Source of the DNA: Locusta migratoria
Lineage: Eukaryota > Arthropoda > Insecta > Orthoptera > Acrididae
DNA: 64,000 bases
NCBI GenBank assembly: GCA_026315105.1
Contig: CM048750.1
Span: forward strand, 108,717,297-108,781,296
Direction: 5' to 3'
Shown: piece by piece, positions 21,860 through 33,101 of the stretch
Layout of the letters: each line of letters starts with the position of its first letter
Numbering within the stretch: position 1 is the first letter of the stretch
Made by a program: the position numbers and the translations under genes
The notes under the pieces: generated by a model
Told to the model about the DNA's origin: nothing
Seen by the model: only the letters and a program-made list of their open reading frames with translations
Database searches by the model: none

Positions 21860-22617
21860 GTGTTACTACCGTAACCTAAAGTGGGCCGAAAAAATTAAAT
21901 TTTCGTTAACATTATCCAGACCTCGACGGCGATTCGGCTTAGATCTCTCATACCAATTGGATGTTTGTCTTGTCCAAAGGCAGCTCTTTACAGCGCATAC
22001 CAGACATATGCGGTGGACGTCATGTCTGGATTACAGGTTCGCCATTCCTATCTTGCGATATCATTATCATGAAGGAACGCATTCACGAGATATGTGTGAT
22101 GAACATAGCAATTGTCGTACGTCACCGAAAAGCTGCTGTTCTGATACCATTAAGGCTGACAGTAGAGACCGTTAACCAGCAGGAACCACAAAACACCACA
22201 GTATTTTATTACTGAAATTAACAACAGCTCTAAAAAAATTAATTGCACCAAGTAGTACTTCCTGGTGTGCTATAGTAGTAACACCTTGAACACCTGACAT
22301 AATATACAACTACCCGTTGCATTGTACACAGGAAGTCGTGACCGATTAAATCTCCTCGTATAATGTGGCATGCTCTCTCTGAAATCCTCCACTCTGCTGC
22401 TCGCGCGGATGCAGTGCTGCCAACGTAACAGTAGTACTCACTAAGATTCCCAGAAGTGCCTCACACAGAGAGTATACGTGGGTGCCCTAGAGAGCTACAA
22501 TACCAATAAGAATCGCTTCTTGGTTTTGGCGAGATCAAAGTGTACAAGTTTTTATAAACAAGGAAAAAGGTTCAAGTACAAATCTTTACTTCAGTTACAA
22601 ATATGGAATTTTTTTTA
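21860..22617. other. Unassigned sequence
   Basis: Two overlapping plus frames (21957-22175, 21961-22215) cover the same 250 bp in different frames, which is typical of chance. No domain, RNA gene or repeat end was recognised. Confidence 0.35.
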
Positions 22618-23390
22618 GGCCAACAGAACTAAACTTATTAATTTATATGTAAAGTGTATGATTTTTTTGTCTCTTTTATATAATCACGAAATGTGTCAGT
22701 ACAACTATTTTCACTTTCATTTAAGAAAGTATACGTGGTTACCATTGTGGTACAGGTATGAGTAATGCATATTGCTGAAATCTAATATTGATTTTACATT
22801 TACTTGGTTTTTAAAAGAGATGTCTTTAGCTTACCATTACAACTACTACAACCATAACTGAATGTTAATTCAGCTGCATGCATAAATTTGTCTACGTGTG
22901 AGCCGACGTAAGAATGATTTATATGCCCACCAGTGTTGTACGGTGGACCAACATAATAGCACCCAGGAACTTCAGGGAATCACCACATTGCCAGAGTGAC
23001 GAATAAATATCCTAGGACCAGGTGTGGATCGAATACTGAATTGATATCCAGGCCAACAGAGCTAAACGTATTAATTTATATGTCAAGTATATGTTTTTTG
23101 TCACTTTAACATAATCACTAAATGTGTCAATACCATTATTTTCATTTAAGAAAGTGGTACAGGTAGGAGTAATGCATATTGCTGAATTCGGGATTGATTT
23201 TACATTTCCTTAGAATTTAAGAGAAATGTCTTTAACACTACTGCATGCATAAATCGTCTACCTGCGAACATACGTAAGACTGATTTATACTATCACCGGT
23301 GGCGTATGGTGGACCAACATAATACCACAAAAGAACATCATGGATTCACCACATTGGCACAGTGACGAATAAATATCCAAGGACCAGATG
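22618..23390 (+). repeat. Tandem duplication of a 430-bp unit
   Basis: Unit 1 (22618-23050) and unit 2 (23051-23390) both begin GGCCAACAGARCTAAAC. They share ATTAATTTATATGT, ATAATCAC then AAATGTGTCA, GAGTAATGCATATTGCTGAA, GCATGCATAAAT, GGTGGACCAACATAATA, TCACCACATTG and AGTGACGAATAAATATCC. Unit 2 is about 90 bp shorter through deletions. Both end in a tRNA-like stretch, better preserved after unit 2. Confidence 0.9.
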
Positions 23391-23447
23391 GGGATCAAAC
23401 CCGTGACATTTTGATTGATAGTTCAGCACTCCACCACTGTAGTACCG
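23385..23447 (-). repeat. tRNA-like tail of the tandem unit
   Basis: On the minus strand TACAGTGGTGGAGTGCTGAAC (A-box-like) precedes GGGTTTGATCCCC (B-box-like). The equivalent point of unit 1 (about 23020-23045) has GTGTGGATCGAATACTG, a decayed version. This suggests the 430-bp unit is, or contains, a tRNA-related element. Confidence 0.45.
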
Positions 23448-24027
23448 AAACTAAGCATAGAACATGTTATCTAATGTCAACAATAATTTATTTTACGTCA
23501 TGTTTTTCAAGCACAACAGAAATTTGTTAGGGGTATATTAATACTTCGGATGTTACTTTGTTGATTGTTAACACTGTTGATCAATAACACTACTTTAATC
23601 TTCACCACAGCACCAAACACAAGATGATTCACTGCTGAAATAAAATAATTCGATCCACACTCACAGCCACAGCCACATGTAGACATAATGTAAGCAAGAT
23701 CTGGCCCAAAAGACACTGGATTGTCTTGTGAGTGTGGCGGACATTGTCGTAACGGCGAGCCAGGAGAGATGTATTGACTGCTGATTGAGCACTATTGTCC
23801 GGCATTCGACTTTTTTGATAGGACCTCACGTAGCTTATTAGAGTTGGGCAACACGACTCTTTTTCATTTACGGTAATCGATTATTGCTATTCAATCCCAC
23901 ACTGTGAATAGGTTCCTACGATTCGTTCACGATTCTTTATAATCTGCATTGACACGATTGTTATAGAATGCCAAAACATTCTACAACCTTCTCAAACATG
24001 ACATTATATTATTGTGTCAGGGATGCT
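23448..24027. other. Unassigned sequence
   Basis: No recognisable gene or repeat. The minus-strand frames here (23507-23716, 23629-23829) lack motifs. Confidence 0.35.
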
Positions 24028-24265
24028 GGAAAATGCTGACGACCTATCGCCACCCAGGTTATTGCAAAAAGGGGCACGTTGGACCTGGGACGCAACTTGT
24101 GATCAGGCTTTTGCAAGGCCAAAGTCAGCTCTCCCTATAACCACCATGTGTGGCGACGGACGCTCAAGTGAAATGTAGTCAAATTGAAAAGAAAGCTTTG
24201 GCACTGGTCTTCGGCCTGAAATGGTGAGATCTTCTTCACTTCAAATACTTAAAATTACGTTCATC
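24028..24265 (+). pseudogene. Ty3/gypsy RNase H region fragment
   Basis: The plus strand reads PRLLQKGARWTWDATCDQAF and ARPKSAL, the connection between RT and RNase H in Ty3/gypsy polyproteins. QIEKKALALVFGLKW follows, close to the usual EKEALAL-VF motif. Stops and a frameshift separate them. No LTRs nearby. The pieces are too short to say which gypsy lineage. Confidence 0.7.
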
Positions 24266-25559
24266 TCTTTGGCAGTTGAGAACTGCAAATGTAAGTTAAA
24301 ACACTCACTGTTGCTCTAAATTACTTTATGAGTGGCCACAGTACCTGTGCAATGGCAATTTAACTAACTGCTAACTCCTTAAGGGAGCAGCCAGCGTTTC
24401 TAACAAACACAATATCAATATTAAAAAAATAAATGAATAGATAATTAAACATGGGACGGGGAGCATGAAATCATAAAGCAGACGTTTGGTAATTCAAAAT
24501 CATAATCTATTCAATAAAATAACATGCAAATAAATGTGGGGAGACAAAATTAAGCACACACCTTGTACAAAAGTGAATTAAACCTATAATTACTGCCCAT
24601 ATTAAAATTGTTTTTCCTTTATGAATATGGAGTTAGTGTGTGAGGAAATTTGCATACACACAATCGGTACCGTAACTGAAAGCACGTTCATTCATTCACA
24701 GACATGTTCATAATGCATGGTGGTACATTACTCTTCAGGAACACTTGAAAGCAGCGGTGAAATGAAGCCTCGGCGGCGATTTGACGAGATGGCAGGTGTC
24801 TTGATCACAAATTTTGAACTTTACTGTTCACCAAACAAACTAATCTATGGGGAGGCAGTGACTCAGTCTTCTTAAGTACCCCATGGTGTGCGACCACGCC
24901 GAATTTCATAACATTTATAAACAGGAATTAATTTAGAATGCGCGATTTTGTACAGAAGAAAGCTAGTATTATTAAGGCATTACTGAAGGCCGAAGTAGCG
25001 ACCGCTACGAAAGCAAGTGATGAAATTGGTTGTACAAAACAGGAAATACAGAATCAAATCAGAAAATGTAAGAAATATTTACCATATCTGCAGATCCAGT
25101 AAAAAATCAGTTAATAACTGCAAGGAAATTCAAACACACTAAGTTTACACAAAGGCTGATGGCCACACACATGTATTCTAACTTGAGCAAAACAGGACAG
25201 TCAATCATCACAGTGATGAATATGCAAATAATAAATTTACACTGAATTTAGTCGAGTTCTGTAAATTAAGAAACACTTTGCCTCTCATAGCCAAAGAATT
25301 ACTCAAGAGAACTATCACTGAAAAACCAAGACTGCCTGATCTCAAATAAATCAGTCCTAACAGCATGGTTTCCCCTCAGCATGATTCGGTGGAGTACTTA
25401 CGTAAAAGGCGTCGGAGCCAGAATGAAGAGTGCAGCTCTAAGGCCATGGAAAATCCTCACCCAGCCACACATAAGATGTAGAGTGCGCTAAAAGCGACGC
25501 AGAGCGCGTTCAGAGACTAGTGTTTACCAACCCTTGCTACCTGGCCAAGACAATACCCT
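24266..25559. other. Unassigned sequence; possible retroelement remnants
   Basis: No coding domain. Near 25540-25570 CCTATATAAGCACTATTCGG has a TATA-like motif and sits next to the gypsy fragment below, so it may be LTR or leader sequence. No second copy is present for comparison. Confidence 0.3.
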
Positions 25560-26375
25560 ATATAAGCACTATTCGGCTTCGCCCATCAGCTGTGTGCAAC
25601 AGACGATAGGATGGCTTCTGCCTGTAGACGTGTCAGCTCCTCCTGGAGACGGTCCCGTAAAGCAAAGGGGACCGGGCGGGCCTTGAAAACACGAGGAACA
25701 GCAGTGGGCAGCAGCTCAATAAGGCCTTTGAATCCCATCACTGTGGGAGTGGAAGATGAGAACAGCGTTTCGTATTTTTTGATCAACGGGGCGAGTAAGG
25801 CCTCGGAGGAGGGTGTCGAGACTGCCCGCACTTCGTCCTGTACTGACAAACACAGACGACTAAAAATGTCCAAACCCAAGAGATTGGAAGTGCCAGCCGA
25901 GTGCACCACCAGAAACTGAGCAGTGAGAAAACGCAGTCGTCTTGAATGTGGTGATTGCTGAAACTGCGCAAGTGTTGTGTGTAGGGTGACAATGTGGCAT
26001 TATCCATGATAGACAGAGGACGCAGTGTCGATTTGGAAAACCACAGAAGTTTTGTCGAGCTCCAGTGTGAGGAGGAGCCCAGCTCCAGACTGAGGATTGA
26101 CTGAAAATACTTGCCCGTCATCGTAATGCGGGTTTCCCGTGTCCTTTGTGAATGATTCATCACCAACCTGTCCATCCTCCAGAATTGTGGCGGCAACGCG
26201 GTATTTCTGTGAAGCCTGGCAAACAACAGCAATGTTTCCCGTTCGGTGGCATACCGTGCACCTAGACTGCCTGTTGGGGTATTCTGCTCGTTGGCGTTTA
26301 CGGAAGCAATGAGGACAAGAGGGAAGGCAAGGCGTTTGGGAGACCGTCTGCGTCGACCCTTCCCCTGGAAGACAT
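25560..26375 (-). pseudogene. Ty3/gypsy gag-pol fragment (zinc knuckles, protease, RT start)
   Basis: On the minus strand, in order: a Cys/His region containing CTVCHRTGNIAVVC (a CCHC zinc knuckle with the His replaced by Asn), then a protease-like VVFQIDTASSVYHG where active enzymes have D-T/S-G. Next comes SNLLGLDIFSRLCLSV, the protease C-terminal LGxDxF motif, and LIKKYETLFSSSTPTVMGFK leading into RARPVPFALRDRL-type RT N-terminal sequence. Stops interrupt it and the fragment ends before the RT active site. Adjacent on the high-coordinate side is a LINE in the opposite orientation, whose insertion probably removed or separated the upstream gag. Confidence 0.8.
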
Positions 26376-26394
26376 TAAAAAAGTCAAAGCGAAA

Positions 26395-27918
26395 TTGCTC
26401 ACTATTAAAAGGAAGCAATTAGAAGGATTAAAAATAAAATCAAAAACGAAATCAGTTACAGAGGATGAAATGACTTCTCTCTATCATTTACTAAAACATG
26501 CTAAGAACAGGAAGAGATCGTTTATTGATGAAATCAGGACAAAACATGGCATTACTCTAAAAACCCAGAAGGATATTGTTAATGAAGTGCATCGTTATTA
26601 TAATGAATTGTATTCTGGAAATGCAGGAGGGGTTGAAAATTCTGATAATTTCTTTAACATTATAGTCCCACAGCTGACGGAAAGTGATAATCAGGAATTC
26701 CTTTCTGAGGTTAATGAAGAGGACGTTTATGAGTCTCTCTGCAGTTCACCATTAAAAAAATCCCCAGGACCCGATGGTTTGCCAGTGGAATTTTACGTTC
26801 GTTACTGGCCAATTGTCGGTGAGAAAATTACTGAGATGGTGAATGAGGTTATTAAGGCAAAAATGATACCACCTGAATTTAAAGAGAGCAAAATTGTACT
26901 CGTCCCTAAAAGTAAAGGGAACAAAGACCTAAATAACTTTCGCCCAGTTTCGTTGCTGAATTCAGACTACAAAATTGTTGCTAGAGTTGTAAATAAAAAG
27001 TTTTCATCATTAACACACAAAATCATTAGTCAACATCAAAATTGTGCCGCGGGGAGAAATATATTTCATACTTTAGTTGATTTTAGAGATGTCATTGCAA
27101 TCACCTCTGTAACTAACATAAAATGTGCGTTGACTTTTTTGGACTTCCATAAAGCCTTCGATGTGGTAAACCATGAATACCTGCTGCAGACTTTACAGCG
27201 TCTGGGATTCAATCAACAGGCCTTGTCTCTGATCCGAAACACTGCCACAGGAATAAATGCAAGAATAGCTGTCAACGGCCAAACAACAAAACTGCTACAA
27301 GTCAGACGAGGTGTTCCTCAAGGAAGTCCCCTTTCCATGACCCTATTCGCCATCTCACTGGACCCGTTTCTCAGACATGTTCATGACAAATTAACAGGCA
27401 TCACACTAGGAGGACATAAAACTGTTACAAGAGCTTATGCTGACGATGTAGGAATTGTTATAAGAAATATGGAAGATACAGACACATTAGAAACAGTAAC
27501 GAGAACTTACTGTAGTTTGTCTGGAGCAAACGCAAATGAAAAGAAAAGCAAAATCTTAAATCTTAGAGGTTTTGACAAAATAAACATGGAATGGGCAAAA
27601 GTGGTGAAGCAGCATAAAAGCCTAGGAATAACACTAACAACAAACGCCATGAAAATGGCTGCAATAAACTGGAAAGACACCTCCGAAACACTTCGAGGTG
27701 CTATAATGGAGAACTTATCACGTTCCTTAAATCAGTTTCAGAGGGTTAAGTACATAAACTTATCTATCCTGTCCAAAGCATACTATACAGCCCAAGTATT
27801 TCCAATACCAAGGATGATAGCCCGGAAAATTATGTCCAGAATTACAAACTTCCTGTGGAAAGGAGAAATATTTCGAACAGCAGTTAGATCCGAGACATGG
27901 CGGTTTAGGTCTAACTGA
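26395..27918 (+). pseudogene. LINE reverse transcriptase, main open frame
   Basis: 507 codons without a stop. Finger and palm motifs in order: KKSPGPDGLPVEFY (about residue 120), FRPVSLLNSDYKIVARVVNK (about 182), ALTFLDFHKAFDVVNHEYL with the first catalytic Asp at about 250, RRGVPQGSPLSMTLFAISLD (from about 304), and TRAYADDVGIV with an intact YADD at about 348-351. KSLGITL and ITNFLWKGE follow. The active-site residues are all present, unlike the RT fragments at 18.2 and 40.1 kb. The first ATG is inside the element and not a natural start. The frame runs into a stop shortly after FLWKG because of an indel around 27860-27871. Confidence 0.9.
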
Positions 27919-28714
27919 CATCACAAGCAAAGCTTCGGCACTTTTCGTCAAGAGGCAAATGAATGTAATAAGAGAATCTCAAGACAGTATTACCAGTCAG
28001 CTCTTTGAAATCGTTAAACCAGAAAATCTACAACCCCCTATTGATGTGCGAAAAATAAATAGTCGTCTACAGCATGTGAGAACATTTTATATTGAACTAA
28101 GTTATTTGAGTACTGGACTTCGACAAGCTCAACAGATAACATCAGGAGCAATCATGATGGAAAGGTGGAAAAGTGAAGGCAGAAATAAAATAGAAAGACA
28201 GTATCCAAATTTAGACTGGAATGCTATCTGGGAAAACATCAACTTAAAAGTCCTGACCTCCGATATAAGAACAACGTGGTACAAATCAGTGAACAACATC
28301 ATTAGTACTCACGAAAGACTCTACGAAATTGGTCTCAGTGATACCATTCTGTGTCAACGATGCCATCTAACAGATACAATAACACATAGATATACATGCG
28401 GTGGGAATATAAATAATTGGAACTGGATTAAAGAGCAAATTGCATTTATTACAAGGACATCACCCAACAATATAACATCAACTGTTCTTCATAGACCTCA
28501 AGAACGGTACTTTCCAGACGCAAAAAATAACGCCGTGTACTGGCTGATAGGAAATTATGTAAATTATGCCATCAACAACCTGGGACCAGACAACATCATA
28601 GACTTCCAGATGTATATACGGAACGAATACTACAAAATTAATAGGTATATGGATCACAAGAAAAAGTTCGGTAACATGTTGAAAATTGTATTTGAAAGAA
28701 TGGGGATCGGATAA
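27872..28714 (+). pseudogene. LINE C-terminal domain after the frameshift
   Basis: The continuation lies one frame over: from about 27872 it reads QLDPRHGGLGLTDITSKASA and onward into the 251-codon stretch that starts at ATG 27959. The last part has CQRCHLTDTITHRYTCG, a CCHC-type knuckle (about residues 133-148 counted from 27959) typical of the C terminus of L1/Tx1/R1-like proteins and thought to bind nucleic acid. It ends at the TAA before 28715. Apart from the one indel the two halves look almost intact, so the copy is not very old. Confidence 0.85.
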
Positions 28715-28808
28715 AATACTAAATACATGACTCAATAACAACACGCTATTTCCCTTACCCTGTTTTCTGGATGGACTTAATTTAGGAAAAAAGTGGCGGT
28801 GGCATTAG

Positions 28809-28835
28809 TTTTTTTTTTTTTTTTTTTTTTTTTTT
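28809..28835. repeat. T27 homopolymer
   Basis: An uninterrupted run of 27 T in the LINE 3' region. Confidence 0.95.
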
Positions 28836-29070
28836 AGTCGAGGCAATTAGATTGGGTATGGTTAGTTAGGTGCCAACGCCTGAAGTGGAAAAGCACAGGA
28901 AAAAAAAAGGTTGGATACAAAAAATAAATAAAACAAAAAAGAAAAAAGGTTCTTGTTTGATAATAAAAAAAAGTCGCAAAAAAAATTACAAAAAATTGTC
29001 CTGATGCAAGTCTTTCAGAAGGACGAGAAAAAAAAAATAGGCAACGATACAAAAAAAAAAAAAAAAAAAA

Positions 29071-29145
29071 AAGAGGCAGTCAGTGCGGCGTGTATGTTGA
29101 GTGAAAAAAAAAAAAAAGAGGCAGTCAGTGCTGTGTGTATGTTGA
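29071..29145 (+). repeat. Two copies of a 45-bp unit in the LINE tail
   Basis: GAGGCAGTCAGTGCGGCGTG then TATGTTGA (from 29073) recurs from 29118 as GAGGCAGTCAGTGCTGTGTG then TATGTTGA. A-rich runs separate and flank the copies. Short tandem units at LINE 3' ends can come from slippage during target-primed reverse transcription. Further A-runs reach 29197. Confidence 0.85.
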
Positions 29146-29197
29146 AAAAAAAAAAGGAAAAAAAAGGGGGGGATGTTTCAAAAAAAAAAAAAAAAAA

Positions 29198-29373
29198 GTG
29201 GACTGCGGCGCGCCAGTCATGTTCTGCACGGCCACAACGGTCGGGGGTTCGAATCCCCCCTCGGGCATGGATATTTGTGCCGTCATTAATATTAGCTAGT
29301 TCGTAAGTAGTTTGTAAGTTTTGGGACTGATGATCCCGTAGTTAAGTCCCATAAGCTCTACAAACATTTGAAA
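29198..29373 (+). mobile_element. tRNA-derived SINE, type A, 5' truncated
   Basis: Begins inside the tRNA-like head (GACTGCGGCGCGCCAGTCAT). Good B box GGTTCGAATCC, CCCCTCGGGCATGG, and an end ATAAGCTCTACAAACATTTG. It directly abuts the A-rich LINE tail, so it probably inserted into it. No clear target duplication. Confidence 0.85.
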
Positions 29374-30337
29374 CAACGACACTCTTAAAGACAAATAAAA
29401 AGTAACGTTCTTGTAAACAACATGACCGCCACCGATGGCCACAGACTAGGCATTCGTCCGCCTCCACCATCACCGCTTCCCAACACCCACAGCTAGTGAC
29501 TAGTGTAAATGCCGGTCCCACTGCCCCCGATTAATTGTATTAAATTTGCTTAAAGAGCCAAAATTTAATTGTAACAACCTATGTTTTTAAAAGTAACAAG
29601 GGCAACTGCCTCCACAGGTGAGCACTTTGAGCACTTGAGTGAGCCCAGCCTCCATTACCACCATCAGCCCAGTCCCACCGACAGCCATGAAGATTGCCGC
29701 CCCCTTGCGACCCGGTCCAGGACTCGAAGCTATTCCCCTAAAATGAAAATAAAAAGTATTTTAGGAAAGTTATTACTTATCGTCATACACTAATATTGGA
29801 AGAAGGAGCCAATTATTCCGTACTTCTTCGGTACAAATCGTTTAATACAGCGAACCTTAACTACAACTCGCAATTTTGTAGGTAAATATAGACACAGCAT
29901 TAAGAAATTCGGTGTAAAGTTTCGGCTATGTGTTGCACATTTATCGACAATTAATTAAAGACAGAGATTTAGGACTAATGTTCTCTCTTTCGTAAATCGT
30001 TCGCTCCCTAAGATGACTGGGTAAAATAAATGTATAAACGATGCTTGAAACAGCAGACGAAAACACAGCGCACTTCAGGATGTAAGGGTAACGATCACCA
30101 CAAACGTGTGTGCGTCCATCTTGCCATTCTTTAGATGTCTAGATATGTTAAGAGTAACTTGAGTACCGCTCGATCCCAAAAGCGACCACAAACACACAGT
30201 GCTCTCGGCAAGCTACATAAAACAATTCTATAAACATGCGCTAAATGTTTAAACGAAATATCATAACGTTTTATTATTTTAAGCAATCTCTCTCCAAGCT
30301 CTTCGCATAGACTACATATAGAACATCCGACAGACGT
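29374..30337. other. Unassigned sequence
   Basis: No recognisable gene. A 70-codon plus frame (29581-29793) is His/Pro/Ser-rich and unremarkable. Confidence 0.35.
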
Positions 30338-30347
30338 GTTAAATAAT

Positions 30348-30549
30348 GCCGGCCGCGGTGGCCGAGGGGACTGAGGCGCTCCAGTCGCGGTCTGCACGGC
30401 CACTACGGACGGGGATTCGAATCCCCCCCCCCTCGGGCATGGATATTTCTGCCGTCCTTAGTTGTAAGTAGTTCATAAGTAGTTTGTAAGTTTAGGGACT
30501 GATGACCCCGTAGTTAAGTCCCATAGACTCTACAAACATTTGAACATTT
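30348..30549 (+). mobile_element. tRNA-derived SINE, type A, full length with target duplication
   Basis: Starts CCGGCCGCGGTGGCCGAGG, has a B box GGATTCGAATCC next to a C10 run, and ends with the standard ACAAACATTTGAACATTTG. GTTAAATAAT occurs exactly at 30338-30347 and 30550-30559, a 10-bp target duplication. A structurally complete insertion. Confidence 0.93.
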
Positions 30550-31734
30550 GTTAAATAATAGCGCACGTTAGATAATAAACGGGAAATAACGGCAACGAAT
30601 GCCATAAACTTCCATCTTAACAAATACTCTTTCGATGTCCAGATAATTTAAAAACAATTCTAACCAGAGTTAAGCATTTGGGACCAGGGACCGATATAGG
30701 CACTTTGGCGCCTGGGGCAAGATTGTCATTTTGCGCCCCCCCCCCTCCCCCCTCACGACTTCATCGTCGCAATGACGAAGTATAAGATTTAATAAAAACA
30801 ACCAAAACTCTGCTTATATTCAGTTCTTTTATTCAAAACAAGAGAACATGTACTGTATGATTGAAGTATAAATGAAAACAGATAAAAAAAATTATAAATT
30901 TGTTACCTAGGCCCGACTTTAGAAAACATTTTAGCAATAGATGTTCATAAACAATTTAAAATATGTAGTATTAAATAATAAATAAATGCAAATTTTAAAA
31001 AAAAGTTGAATTTTCCATGTATAATATGGGATAAAATAAAATCTTGAAATATTTGCTGAAAAAATGAGTGTGAACAAGAACTGTAGCCTGCAAATTTTAT
31101 TCCACTTTATAATGGCTGGCTCTGGAAGAAGCAATGGACATATAATTTAAATTGTGAGCAGTCTAAAATTTGTAATTGATTATTATGTCCAAGTACTCGC
31201 TTCGCACGGTAAGCACACGGTTAGAGTGGTTAAATGTTGTAGAGATAATGATATGGAGCATCAGATGCCAGATCTAGCAGCGATGGAAGCAGTTTTATAA
31301 AATTTATCGTTAAGGTCCTCGTAGAAAATAGAAGAAAACTGCTTCCACCACTGCTAGACTTGGCATCCGAAGCCCCATATCATTATATCTGCAACATTTA
31401 ACCACTATTTAAAACTCTGCAGTTCTGTTAAAAATTCACCATTATTAAGGTCATTGATATATCAGAGTTTTAATATATCATGCATTTAATTTAACACCAA
31501 CCATGAAAACAGCAACTCCTGCAAAAATTTTGAGCTTATTTTGCCAAAATTAATTACTGGATGCATATCCAAATGTGACAACGGCACAGGTTTTCTGTTA
31601 CGATGTCTGTTTCATTTTCATCAAACGAAAGAAGTTTCAGTAAATTGAAACAAATAAATCATACTTAAGAAACAGAACGGCACAAAAGCGCCTCACAGAC
31701 TTTGCTATAATCACCATTGAACATCAATTAGCGT

Positions 31735-32810
31735 CTGTTATCTCATATGATACTATTCTTTCCTGAAACTCTCGGATAAGCTAATTTATATGATTAACGG
31801 ATTGCTCAATGGTGATATCTCATTTCTGTAAAGTTTTGTTTACGATATCGATCAGTGTTAGTTACTTGAACCAAAAACAAGAAGCTGTGATAAAATCAAA
31901 GGTGCTGAAATTTTTTTAAAGATTTTTAACCTCTGCTTTGGTCTCAGGGATGGAAGTTCATTTAAAGCCTTGATGACCTCTTTGAGATGTTTGTTCATAA
32001 CGGCTACAGCTTTCCTCCTTGTTGAACATCTAGTAGAACTCCACAGCTTTAGAGATACAGACACATGCTTCAGAATAATCTTCCATCAGTTAGTGGATGA
32101 TGCAAATTATAAATATAGGCAGTTTATTATTACAAAATAAGTTTCTGCATTTTGCGAAGCTCTTGCAGCATTCACTCCAAGTAAGCAAAGCAAAGTATGC
32201 TAACTTATTTTTTTGTTGTAAACGAGACTGAACAACTTTGTATTTTCCAGCCATATTAGCACCTTTATCGTAGGACAGGCCTCGACAGTTTTTAAAATCT
32301 GACCCATCTCTTTCACTTTTCTGCAAAATTATTTCAGAAAGTACCTGCCCTGTCTTGTCACTAATCGTTTAAATGTCAATAAAACTTTCACATACCGGTA
32401 CCTCTGCACCACTTAGATTAAATTTTACTTATAAATCGCGACATCTGCTCACTATGGCTCACATCAGGAGTGCAAGCAAACATGAAAAAACATTTGCCGG
32501 CCGCGGTGGCCGAGGAGACTAAGGCGCTCCAGCCACGGTCTGCACGGCTACTACGGTCGGGGTTCGAATCCCCCCTCGGGCATGGATATTTGTGCCGTCC
32601 TAGTTTGTAAGTAGTTCATAAGTAGTTTGTAAGTTTAGGGACTGATAACCCCGTAGTTAAGTCCCATAGACTATACAAACATTTGAACGTTTTGAAAAAC
32701 ATTTTGCTTCTTTAATGTCAGTCATTATTTGTTCCCTTATTTTGGATTAAATTGTTTCCAAAAATTCATCTTTGATGCCATGAGAGAAGTAGCTGAGTTG
32801 ATCCATGCCT
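31735..32810 (-). pseudogene. hAT transposase (ZMYM1-like), interrupted by a SINE
   Basis: Reading from high to low coordinates: SKIREQIMTDIKEAK (32760-32705), the inserted SINE, then FACTPDVSHSEQMS (about 32480), QVLSEI-like sequence, DFKNCRGLSYDKGANMAGKY (about 32300-32240), VQSRLQQKNKLAYFALLTWS, a gap with frame change, then VSLKLWSSTRCSTRRKAVAV (about 32060-32000) and MNKHLKEVIKALNELPSL. TPDVSH is where the RNase H-like fold begins, and SYDKGANMAGKY matches the conserved S/GYDNGANMSGKY block of hAT and ZMYM1-like proteins. Stops, frameshifts and the SINE make it dead. The N-terminal zinc finger and C-terminal dimerisation domain were not recognised. Confidence 0.85.
32496..32694 (+). mobile_element. 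tRNA-derived SINE, type A, nested in the hAT
   Basis: Complete: GCCGGCCGCGGTGGCCGAGG head, B box GGTTCGAATCC, CCCCTCGGGCATGG, end CATTTGAACGTTTTG. AAAAACATTT occurs on both sides (32486-32495, 32695-32704), a 10-bp target duplication inside the transposase sequence. The SINE therefore arrived after the hAT. Confidence 0.93.
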
Positions 32811-33101
32811 TAGGGGGATTCGAAACCACGACGGTGATCGGCCACTCGCACCGAAGCACAGCGTCACAGTGCGCACAGCTATTCCGAGAAGGCCATTATG
32901 TATTTAATCTTTCCAAATGGCCAGGAATTCATATAAATGTACTTATGATTACTTATTTCCACTGTAACGAAATTGATACTATAGCTTACAGTAAAGTTCT
33001 TTTGAACATATTTACTAAAGATTTTGCCCATTTTGGCGCCTCCCTGCACTCTGCGCTCAGGGCAGCTTGCCCCCCACCCTGTAGATCTGTCTGTTTGGGA
33101 G

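Larger units (their letters stand above)
26376..29197 (+). mobile_element. LINE (Tx1/L1-like), 5' truncated
   Basis: One non-LTR element runs from about 26376 to the A-rich tract ending at 29197. It has most of the RT domain and the C-terminal Cys/His domain, split by a single frameshift. The endonuclease and ORF1 are missing, as expected for 5' truncation during target-primed reverse transcription. The 3' region 28715-29197 is a non-coding, A- and T-rich tail with a short tandem repeat. Assignment to the L1/Tx1 group rests on FLWKG, GGLGLTD and overall RT wording; other clades (for example Daphne) are possible. Confidence 0.8.
30685..33093 (-). mobile_element. hAT transposon remnant with 8-bp target duplication
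   Basis: TTTGGGAC (30677-30684) and TTTGGGAG (33094-33101) bracket the element: 7 of 8 bases match, the length typical of hAT target duplications. The termini both start CAG when read inward (CAGGGACCGATATAGG, CAGACAGATCTACAGG). Both are followed by a G-rich GGGGCAAG phrase and a GGCGCC. The length of about 2.4 kb includes a SINE of about 200 bp. The transposase, on the minus strand, is degenerate. The whole is a non-functional DNA transposon of the ZMYM1-like hAT group. Confidence 0.8.

Noticed and set aside
26395..28714. Host gene with an intron near 27900
   Set aside because: The protein is a LINE reverse transcriptase; the break is a one-base-type frameshift with no splice signals needed.
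29205..29260. tRNA genes in SINE heads (this and other type A/B copies)
   Set aside because: The same head recurs with identical non-tRNA bodies and target duplications. They are SINEs.
28953..29306. 117-codon Lys-rich open frame
   Set aside because: It crosses the A-rich LINE tail and enters a SINE; composition alone explains it.
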